Positions 1 through 5,275 of a stretch of 5,275 bases of DNA are shown piece after piece (the first letter of the stretch is position 1; every line of letters starts with the position of its first letter). Position numbers and translations under genes: made by a program. The stretch comes from Phycisphaerae bacterium (GTDB lineage: Bacteria; Planctomycetota; Phycisphaerae; Sedimentisphaerales; Anaerobacaceae). The stretch is taken from contig DAOUVA010000349.1 in NCBI GenBank assembly GCA_030667885.1, positions 1 to 5,275 on the forward strand, read 5' to 3'. The notes beneath the pieces are model-generated. The model had not been told where the DNA came from. It ran no database searches and saw nothing but the letters and a program-made list of their open reading frames with translations.

Positions 1-113
1 ATGTGATGTCACGGTGGTCCCACTTACGCTTGACAAGCACACAGTGTCATAATTAATTTGGCGTGTGCAAGTCCGTATATAAAGACGCAGATGTGAAGAG
101 CAAGCTTAAAACG

Positions 114-133
114 GTGTCAGTAAAAGTGTCAGT
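114..133. repeat. Tandem GTGTCAGT motif
   Basis: GTGTCAGT occurs at 114-121 and 126-133, separated by AAAA, and a related AGTGTCA lies at 43-49. From memory, GGTGTCAG-type repeats often flank REP-associated (Y1 family) transposase genes in many bacteria. Here no transposase is present, so these would be solitary repeat relics, or the left edge of an element lying outside the window. Confidence 0.35.
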
Positions 134-141
134 TGCCAGTG

Positions 142-209
142 GTAAACCACTTTTTAAATCCATATGTTTTTTCTTTATGGAGTTGTTACTGAGTTGTAAA
201 CCACTTTTT
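142..209. repeat. Direct repeat GTAAACCACTTTTT, two copies
   Basis: The 14-base sequence GTAAACCACTTTTT occurs exactly at 142-155 and 196-209, a spacing of 54 bases. A degenerate relative (GGTAAAAAACCACT) lies at 377-390, on the other side of the tRNA remnant. The left copy is part of a palindrome, AGTGGT (138-143) and ACCACT (146-151). An exact 14-base repeat is unlikely by chance in so short a span, though the T-run inflates it. Confidence 0.5.
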
Positions 210-263
210 TGGCCCAAAAACGCATTTTAAATCTTTGCTACTGCAGTACTTACAAGCAGCGTT

Positions 264-307
264 TCGGATTCGAAGTCCGGAACTCTATCCAATTGAGCTA
301 CGGGCGC
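264..307 (-). pseudogene. Truncated tRNA-Arg(TCG) gene, 5' half only
   Basis: On the minus strand from 307 the sequence starts GCGCCCG, TA, then a D-arm (GCTC, loop AATTGGATA, GAGT) and an anticodon arm with loop CTTCGAA, giving anticodon TCG (271-273). The first 26 positions closely match bacterial tRNA-Arg genes as I remember them. The anticodon stem has four good pairs and a C-A mismatch at its outer pair (positions 27 and 43). After position 43 the similarity stops: there is no variable loop with TTCGAAT T-loop, and the acceptor 3' strand CGGGCGC is absent at the expected distance. It should therefore encode no functional tRNA. A promoter-like element lies just upstream. It could be the remnant of an integration or deletion at a tRNA attachment site. 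Confidence 0.75.
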
Positions 308-323
308 ATAAATCCATAAGTAC

Positions 324-357
324 TTGACATCTAACAACTTTCCATGTTGTTTGTCAA
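324..357. repeat. Imperfect palindrome over the tRNA promoter
   Basis: TTGACA (324-329) pairs with TGTCAA (352-357), and AACAAC (333-338) pairs with GTTGTT (346-351). This makes 12 pairs with a three-base bulge (TCT) and a seven-base loop. It coincides with the -35 and -10 elements of the tRNA promoter. In read-through RNA from the large gene it could form a hairpin, but no U-tract follows on the minus strand, so it is at best a poor intrinsic terminator. Confidence 0.45.
329..357 (-). promoter_or_regulatory. Promoter in front of the tRNA-Arg remnant
   Basis: On the minus strand a perfect TTGACA (352-357) is followed after 17 bases by TTAGAT (329-334, 3 of 6 to the -10 consensus). Transcription would begin near 322, about 15 bases before the tRNA 5' end at 307, a usual distance for a bacterial tRNA gene. 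This suggests that the remnant was once an independently transcribed tRNA. The start lies about 100 bases beyond the stop codon of the large gene. Confidence 0.5.
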
Positions 358-421
358 CTCTTTAGAAGAGCTATTTGGTAAAAAACCACTAACATTTGAC
401 TGCTTTTAAGCGAGTTTAAGT

Positions 422-3400
422 TTACCAGCTTTCGGCGATGATTTCAATTCCACAAAGCAGGGGTTCGGCTTTTCCTTCAGTTGTGGGAGTTAGAGTAACT
501 TTCAAATCATCTGTTACGTTAATTCCTTTAAATTCCTTTACTACGGTGTGATTTGTTCGGCCGGCTTCTTTTATGATATCGAAGGCTTCCAAAACCTGTT
601 TACCCTGGATTGAGATATTGAATAAACGCCGGCCAATCTCGTATTCGGCATTCTCAGCAAAATACAAGCGTACAGTATAAGGTCTGGGTTGTTCAAAAGC
701 ACCCTTGATGGATTCTTCCTGCCAGGTAGGAATTTTTTCGATGTGCTTATCGAAGGCGTCAACACTTGAGGGATTCCTTCCCGGTTGAATAAACATACGG
801 ATGGAGACTTCTCTGAGTCCTGTTACGCCCGAAGCGGTTATCCAGTTATGCTTATCATTCACTTTTGAGCTGTGGGAACGGAACCACTGAGGATTTTCGT
901 ATTTGGCTCGAATTGGAATGTCAGGTGATGGGCCTCCAATACTCGGAAATTCGAGCCATAACATATTTTTGTCGGCGTAGCGGTTGCCCGGTGCGCCAAA
1001 ATTAATTCCTACCTGCTTAACCGGCGTTACCTCATCCGGAACTCGGTAGTAGTCAAAAGTCCAATGCACGACCTCCGGCATGTGGACCAGGGCAAGTGAT
1101 GCCTGATTCTGGTAACTGCATACACAGGTCCGGGTATAGTCCGGCGCATTTAGAACACCGTTGGCGATGATTAGATTTGATGTGCAGCCTGACTTGAATC
1201 CGCCTATGCTGGCCGTACTTTGCCCTCTGGTCAGGTCTATAAACGCTCCGGAGGCCGAACGAAAAGTCAGCAGGTTCTCACTTGCTATCGCTGTGTTGCA
1301 CCCCTTAAACCTAACCCACGTCCATGGGACCGTTTGGCCGGTCATCGGATGTTCGCGTGTTATATACTCGCCCGTAAGCAGGTCGAAAACCTTTGCTTCA
1401 GCAGGGGCAGAACCGCTGCCGCCACCAGTTTGTGTAATAATCCATTCGTGGTATAGTATCGGTGGACCCTTGTATCTATCATCGGTCCTCCAGAGTACTT
1501 TGCCGTCCGATCCTCTATAAGTTGTCATACCCTTGCCTACTTCATCCCTTGCTCTATCTCCAGAAAGGCTGCCTGCCTCGAGCAGAATATTATGTTCAGT
1601 TGAATAAGCCAGCCAGGTGCCAAAAATGCCTTCATTGCTTTTCCAGAGTATCTGGCCCGTCCGGGCGTCTAAAGCGTAGAGTGTGTGTTCTTTCTCGAAA
1701 TTTAGCCCCCGACGTTTCAGGTAAGCCAGCTTGGCCGCACTAATCCCGTCGATACAGAATACTTTGTTGGCTGCTGTAGTAATGGCGTTATGGCGGAAGG
1801 AGTATTCTGCGCTGCGTTTCCAGAGAACTTCGCCGGTGCGGCGATCCATGGCAACGAGCATCTTGCTGCCGGAAGCATAGTCTGCATTGACAGTTACTCC
1901 AGAGATATTGCTGAAAGCAGCCTGTTGAGTGTTCTTATTCATACCGGGTTTGCCGTTCGGGAGAGCGACCAGGTAAGGGTTGAGAGTAAAAGTGCGGCTG
2001 TCCACCTTCCTATTATGCCCTTCAATGGCCAGCACATTTTTTCCCTTACGCAAAAAGCTACTGTGATTATCGATCTTGAAATATTCCCAGCCTCTGCGTT
2101 CATGTTCATCTATACCGGAAGCTCTGGCTCCGCTGCCACTGGATATGCCTACGCGGAGGATTTCCCTGCCGTTGAGGTAAGCAATAAAGGCGTCATCGTA
2201 CTTGACTACCAATCCCAATTCGTAGATATTATCCGGTTTCGGTATGCTGAATGATTTTCGTATATACACGGAAGAATAACGGTTTTTCATATTCTTAAGC
2301 ACTGTTTTGTTATCGTCATCATTGTAGCCGAATCCTGCTGCTGAGGTGCTCCACTTTTTGGCGTTGAAATCCGGCTGTATCCATCCATTATTCGGATGAG
2401 TTCCGGCCAGATACTGCCAATCGGCGCCTTTGTCGAGAACCGATTGCATGTTCTCGGGGAGCTCTGAGCTTGATTTTGTGTCCTTTAGCGGAATATTAAA
2501 TGGAGAAGCCGTTGCGAGAAGTAGATCTTCCCAGACTGCGATTGTACCCCATTGAGGTTTTTCTTCGTGCGGCATCGAAAATTCTTTTGTAGTCCTGCCC
2601 GTAGCCGGGTCGAGTACATGGATACTGTTTCCATATACGACGTAAACTGCATCCGAGACAGAGACGTAGTTGCTTCCAATCTCATTGGCGCCCGGTTGAT
2701 GACTGGTGTTGTCGTAGTATTTGCCCAGGTCGGGGAATTGTCTTTCCCATAGTAACCGGCCGGTATAGACATCAACCGCCCGGAGCATATCCGCCCCTTC
2801 GATGAAAAGCCGTCCGCCAACCACCTGTGGAGAAGGGCCGTGTCCGTGCCGGGGTAATACCTTGTCATTAGGAGGACCGCCGAACCACAGAAGACCCAGT
2901 GGGGCTTTGACTTGTTTATCTTTGGACATCACAGTGTTGGCGGAATCACCGTACTGGTGGGTCCAGTCGGCCGAATCAGGCAGCGGGCCATTTCTGGTTA
3001 ATGAAATAAATCCATCCGAGCTTGTAATCGAGCAGCCGGGGAGTTTGGAATTTATGGCCTGTGTAAAGAAATCAACATGTTCGCTTTGAGGTATAGAAAA
3101 GCAGGTGGTACCTCCGTATGGACGCAGTGAATTAAAAACACGCTCCATAAAGGTACTACCTTTGTGTAAACCTGCTGCTTCGAGGTCTTCCGATACAATC
3201 AGATTAGCCATATATGGCGGCAGTTGCATGGTTGTGATGTCACCGAAATGAACGGAAACCCGTGTTCCGTATAGCCCGGCTTCGTCAAGTCTTTGGCGTA
3301 TAGCTTCGATCTTTTCCGGGTCCGAATCGATGGCGATTATATGTAATTCTGATTGGCTTACCAATTGAGAAAGAAGCTCACCGGAGCCAATTCCAAGTAA

Positions 3401-4819
3401 CAGGCAATATCCATCTCTTTGGTCTGTCGTTTCCAATATTTGCCCGGCCTTGTCTTTCCAATGGTTGGAGCCGTCCGGAAGTGGTTTGATGTTTCGTGCA
3501 TAGTGCTTTGGCTGGGTTTTTTCATCCGCGAAACAATAGATACTGCCCTGCATAGTAATCACAAAAAGCTTACCGTCCGCGGCCAGCATGTTCCACACTT
3601 CGCCATCTACTTTTGCCTGCCATGAGACTTTAGGTTTATCGTTTTCCAGAGGTATATCGAGGGCAAAAATAGTGCCTTCGTCGCCGCTGCCATATAAACG
3701 TGAGGCGGCTTTCAAGTATATTTTATTAAGTTCAGATGGGGCCTTTGCCTGCCACAATCTCTTGACTTTTCCGGTTTCCGGTTCAAATTTGTAAGCTGTG
3801 ATTGAATTGGATTGTTTGCCGATGATAACATCGTTGTCTATTACAGATGCCGGTGCACCGGGAGCTGCGATGCCATCTGAAAGCCTGTATGCGGTTCCAC
3901 GATTGAAGAAATGGTCGCCCGAGGCGATGACCTCGCATGCACCGGTTTTGCCATATTTGTTCATATGGTAGTATAAAAACTGACCAGAATTCCGGTCGTA
4001 TGCAGCCGGTACGGAACGACCGCCGGAGATCAACAGCTTTTCTTTAGTGGCGACCAAATACCCCTGTGGTGCCACGCCCGCAAAAGCGGGGCTGCTGTGC
4101 GGCTGCATGATGTAAGTCTCGCCGGAGCCGCTGTTGGTCCAGACGATATCTCCGGTATTAGCATCTATAGCGTGGATAAAAGTACCCATGAAAGGCCAAA
4201 TACTGGCCGCGAAGTATATCTTATCCTCATACAGAACCGGCCCGCCCCGCATAGGCCACATACCAATCAGCCTATCATTACCGATGACTTTTTTCTCGGC
4301 AGGACCTCCGAGGAACTTGCGAATAAGGGAGCCGCTTTTGGCATTCAGGCAGTAGAGATATCCGTCATCAGAGGCGAAGTAGAGCTTGTCTTTATAGACT
4401 ATCGGTGCAAATCGCACAGGGCCTTCGGTATAGAAACGCCACTTCTCTATTCCTGTTTCAGTGTCATAGGCGGTTACGGAGTCTGAAACCATTGATCCTA
4501 CAAAGATGGCTTTACCGGCAACCACTGGCTCATAAGAGGCGTCAAATTGCATCCTGTATTCACTTTTTGGCCAGGCTGGCTTAGGAGTGGCCAGCTCACG
4601 AATCCATTGCAGATGCATCGTAGCGGGCAGTTCCTCAGGTGATGAAGCGCGGCGGCCCGCATCGTATCGCCACATAGGCCAGTCGTGCCCATACGCGATG
4701 GACGGGCGAAATAATGCCGGAAAAATCCAACAGCCGATAATAATAAGTAAAAATAGATGTTTGTTGATGATTTTACCTAAATTTGCAGTAAGCCTGAGTT
4801 TGTCATTATTTTTAGACAT
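422..4819 (-). CDS. Large exported PQQ-like beta-propeller protein with internal methyltransferase-like, galactose-binding-like and malectin-like domains
   Basis: The protein has 1465 residues. Seen in the translation: a basic N-terminus and hydrophobic stretch (about 21-37) ending near residue 44, which looks like a signal peptide or membrane anchor. A PQQ-like propeller follows (about 45-432) with repeated blade motifs such as AYDTETGIEKW, LNAKSG and IDANTGDIVW. Residues about 440-610 resemble a class I SAM methyltransferase (GIGSG at 476-480, acidic D498, GD at 526-527). A second propeller spans about 611-1240 (DVYTGRLLW, MDRRTGEVLW, LDARTGQILW) and is interrupted at about 785-952 by a galactose-binding-like beta-sandwich. 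Residues about 1268-1465 resemble malectin (INFGAPG, YTVRLYFAE, GRRLFNISIQG, FDI). Family knowledge: similar multidomain proteins are frequent in Planctomycetota and mostly uncharacterised. Inference: an envelope protein that binds carbohydrate or protein ligands. I see no quinoprotein-dehydrogenase catalytic signature, so BamB-like is a fold description, not a function. The start at 4819 is supported by a Shine-Dalgarno nine bases upstream. The frame is intact, with no sign of frameshift. Confidence 0.93.
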   Translation of the reverse strand: MSKNNDKLRLTANLGKIINKHLFLLIIIGCWIFPALFRPSIAYGHDWPMWRYDAGRRASSPEELPATMHLQWIRELATPKPAWPKSEYRMQFDASYEPVVAGKAIFVGSMVSDSVTAYDTETGIEKWRFYTEGPVRFAPIVYKDKLYFASDDGYLYCLNAKSGSLIRKFLGGPAEKKVIGNDRLIGMWPMRGGPVLYEDKIYFAASIWPFMGTFIHAIDANTGDIVWTNSGSGETYIMQPHSSPAFAGVAPQGYLVATKEKLLISGGRSVPAAYDRNSGQFLYYHMNKYGKTGACEVIASGDHFFNRGTAYRLSDGIAAPGAPASVIDNDVIIGKQSNSITAYKFEPETGKVKRLWQAKAPSELNKIYLKAASRLYGSGDEGTIFALDIPLENDKPKVSWQAKVDGEVWNMLAADGKLFVITMQGSIYCFADEKTQPKHYARNIKPLPDGSNHWKDKAGQILETTDQRDGYCLLLGIGSGELLSQLVSQSELHIIAIDSDPEKIEAIRQRLDEAGLYGTRVSVHFGDITTMQLPPYMANLIVSEDLEAAGLHKGSTFMERVFNSLRPYGGTTCFSIPQSEHVDFFTQAINSKLPGCSITSSDGFISLTRNGPLPDSADWTHQYGDSANTVMSKDKQVKAPLGLLWFGGPPNDKVLPRHGHGPSPQVVGGRLFIEGADMLRAVDVYTGRLLWERQFPDLGKYYDNTSHQPGANEIGSNYVSVSDAVYVVYGNSIHVLDPATGRTTKEFSMPHEEKPQWGTIAVWEDLLLATASPFNIPLKDTKSSSELPENMQSVLDKGADWQYLAGTHPNNGWIQPDFNAKKWSTSAAGFGYNDDDNKTVLKNMKNRYSSVYIRKSFSIPKPDNIYELGLVVKYDDAFIAYLNGREILRVGISSGSGARASGIDEHERRGWEYFKIDNHSSFLRKGKNVLAIEGHNRKVDSRTFTLNPYLVALPNGKPGMNKNTQQAAFSNISGVTVNADYASGSKMLVAMDRRTGEVLWKRSAEYSFRHNAITTAANKVFCIDGISAAKLAYLKRRGLNFEKEHTLYALDARTGQILWKSNEGIFGTWLAYSTEHNILLEAGSLSGDRARDEVGKGMTTYRGSDGKVLWRTDDRYKGPPILYHEWIITQTGGGSGSAPAEAKVFDLLTGEYITREHPMTGQTVPWTWVRFKGCNTAIASENLLTFRSASGAFIDLTRGQSTASIGGFKSGCTSNLIIANGVLNAPDYTRTCVCSYQNQASLALVHMPEVVHWTFDYYRVPDEVTPVKQVGINFGAPGNRYADKNMLWLEFPSIGGPSPDIPIRAKYENPQWFRSHSSKVNDKHNWITASGVTGLREVSIRMFIQPGRNPSSVDAFDKHIEKIPTWQEESIKGAFEQPRPYTVRLYFAENAEYEIGRRLFNISIQGKQVLEAFDIIKEAGRTNHTVVKEFKGINVTDDLKVTLTPTTEGKAEPLLCGIEIIAESW

Positions 4820-4828
4820 AAAATCTGT

Positions 4829-4836
4829 ACCTCACC
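4829..4836 (-). promoter_or_regulatory. Ribosome binding site of the large propeller gene
   Basis: Read on the minus strand this is GGTGAGGT, a purine-rich Shine-Dalgarno with nine bases between it and the ATG at 4817-4819. It decides the start, because the hydrophobic export signal begins about 20 residues downstream of this ATG as expected for a secreted protein. Confidence 0.7.
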
Positions 4837-4937
4837 AGTTAGCAGAAAGACTTGTGTTTGATAACCTTTGGAATGACTATAGAATCGTCTGTAGTTAGCT
4901 CCTCTCTCTATCGTAGATGATGGTTCATGCTTGTATC

Positions 4938-4965
4938 ATCATACAGCTATAGCAATACAGGCCAA
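4938..4965 (-). promoter_or_regulatory. Candidate sigma70-type promoter for the large propeller gene
   Basis: On the minus strand, TTGGCC (4960-4965, 4 of 6 to the -35 consensus) is followed after 16 bases by TATGAT (4938-4943, 5 of 6 to the -10 consensus). Transcription would start near 4930 and give a 5' leader of about 110 bases. The region is AT-rich, so chance matches are likely. The better -10-like TATAGT at 4876-4881 has no -35 partner at the right distance. Confidence 0.3.
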
Positions 4966-4988
4966 AACGACCCGTATTTTAGGCTATA
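4948..4988. repeat. Bulged inverted repeat overlapping the candidate promoter
   Basis: TATAGCAATAC (4948-4958) is complementary to GTATT (4974-4978) plus GCTATA (4983-4988), with a four-base bulge (TTAG) and a 15-base loop. Eleven pairs in total is more than most chance repeats here. The left arm lies in the spacer of the candidate minus-strand promoter, so it could be an operator or a hairpin in a transcript that starts further upstream. There is no T-run beside it, so it does not look like an intrinsic terminator. Confidence 0.35.
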
Positions 4989-5117
4989 ATCGAAAAATTA
5001 TTGGTCCATATACACCATATTAAAGCTTCTACCTTATTATATTAGCAAATCCACCGCAAATGTTCAATATATTTTGGCCTACATATAGGAGAAATTTCCG
5101 ATTTGAGTGAACATCTA

Positions 5118-5147
5118 TTGACTTAATGGACGTATATATGGTAAAAT
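5118..5147 (+). promoter_or_regulatory. Candidate promoter reading rightwards out of the window
   Basis: TTGACT (5118-5123, 5 of 6 to the -35 consensus) is followed after 18 bases by TAAAAT (5142-5147, 5 of 6 to the -10 consensus). Transcription would start near 5154 and run past the window edge, leaving a leader of at least 120 bases. No start codon with a suitable Shine-Dalgarno and a long frame follows inside the window, so any gene it serves must begin beyond 5275. Confidence 0.4.
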
Positions 5148-5211
5148 AAAGGCTAATTTGTACGGTTTTTGCTTTTTTCAAAGCTCTACAAGGTGCAGAA
5201 ATAAAATCACA

Positions 5212-5233
5212 GTTAATGGTCTGGAGCATTAAC
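5212..5233. repeat. Short inverted repeat in the putative rightward leader
   Basis: GTTAAT (5212-5217) and ATTAAC (5228-5233) form a perfect six-pair stem around a ten-base loop. A purine-rich stretch, GGGAGGCAGG (5239-5248), follows shortly after and resembles a ribosome site, but no ATG, GTG or TTG follows it in the remaining bases. The stem is AT-rich and weak, and could equally be chance or an operator half-site pair. Confidence 0.25.
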
Positions 5234-5275
5234 AAATAGGGAGGCAGGTAAATAACCATATCTTCGAAAATTTCA

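Larger units (their letters stand above)
1..263. other. Gene-free AT-rich region beyond the broken tRNA
   Basis: I find no coding sequence here. The stretch holds the two repeat families described separately and short palindromes such as GCTTGACAAGC (28-38). It begins where similarity to tRNA-Arg ends, so it probably represents DNA brought next to the tRNA 5' half by recombination. No integrase, transposase or att-like copy of the tRNA 3' half is visible. Confidence 0.5.
4820..5275. other. AT-rich intergenic region, probably between divergent transcription units
   Basis: These 456 bases contain no gene I can support. They hold the ribosome site and candidate promoter of the minus-strand gene, an inverted repeat around 4948-4988, a second six-pair inverted repeat (GATGAT at 4916-4921 with ATCATC at 4935-4940) and a candidate plus-strand promoter near 5118. 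A 76-codon open frame on the minus strand (5029-5259) has low-complexity composition and no proper ribosome site, and it covers the opposing promoter, so I do not call it. Confidence 0.6.

Noticed and set aside
333..370. Intrinsic terminator after the large gene
   Set aside because: Hairpins exist (333-351 and CTCTT/AAGAG at 358-370), but neither is GC-rich nor followed by a T-run on the minus strand.
521..540. Exact tandem duplication of AATTCCTTTA
   Set aside because: Two ten-base copies inside the coding sequence; they keep the frame of a normal malectin-like strand and are probably chance or a minor slippage event.
1161..2254. Several plus-strand open frames of 78 to 154 codons opposite the large gene
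   Set aside because: They lie antisense within a clearly coding region, lack recognisable domains, and are explained by the codon use of the minus-strand gene.
2485..2868. Minus-strand open frame of 127 codons in another frame
   Set aside because: It overlaps the intact large gene, its translation is rich in Arg, Ser and Thr with no domain, and no ribosome site supports it.
422..4819. PQQ-dependent alcohol or glucose dehydrogenase
   Set aside because: The blades resemble the PQQ-enzyme repeat, but I see no catalytic Asp/Glu calcium-site arrangement or vicinal cysteine pair typical of those enzymes, and the domain mix differs.
5216..5239. Tiny plus-strand frame MVWSINK as a leader peptide
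   Set aside because: Only seven codons, a poorly spaced ribosome site, one Trp only, and no attenuator-like alternative hairpins.
5029..5259. Minus-strand open frame of 76 codons
   Set aside because: There is no good Shine-Dalgarno, the composition is that of AT-rich intergenic DNA, and it covers the candidate rightward promoter.
1..5275. CRISPR array or defence system
   Set aside because: No regularly spaced repeats with unique spacers and no nuclease, reverse transcriptase or toxin gene are present.

Overview
The window carries one very large gene. A 1465-codon reading frame on the minus strand fills about 83% of it (422-4819) and is flanked by two AT-rich non-coding stretches. The encoded protein is a predicted exported mosaic: an N-terminal export signal, a PQQ-like (BamB-like) beta-propeller, a class I SAM-methyltransferase-like domain, a second PQQ-like propeller interrupted by a galactose-binding-like beta-sandwich, and a malectin-like C-terminal domain. 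From memory of the family, this build and its signature stretches (a DWTHQYGDSANT-like opening of the second propeller, and a GC...GC...CxCSY cysteine cluster) are typical of Planctomycetota. The AT-rich flanks and moderate GC would suit a Phycisphaerae/Sedimentisphaerales-like lineage. The lineage is inferred from one protein, so it is tentative.

Right side (4820-5275). The gene has a good Shine-Dalgarno (4829-4836). A candidate sigma70-type promoter lies further upstream (4938-4965) and overlaps a bulged inverted repeat (4948-4988). Beyond that, a second candidate promoter (5118-5147) points the other way, out of the window, so the region may separate two divergent transcription units. I see no convincing gene in these 456 bases.

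Left side (1-421). Just past the stop codon is the 5' half of a tRNA-Arg(TCG) gene on the minus strand (264-307). It has a recognisable acceptor 5' strand, D-arm and anticodon arm but no T-arm or acceptor 3' strand. A strong-looking promoter (329-357) sits directly in front of it. The sequence beyond the break holds short direct repeats (GTGTCAGT twice, GTAAACCACTTTTT twice) and a small palindrome, which fits recombination or mobile-element scarring at a tRNA locus. No integrase or transposase gene is visible.

The large gene appears monocistronic: its nearest same-strand neighbour is the tRNA remnant, which has its own promoter. No metabolic or defence partner is visible, so the substrate of the large protein cannot be read from context. 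The main points of interest are a methyltransferase-like fold inside an apparently exported propeller protein, and a broken tRNA gene that keeps its promoter.
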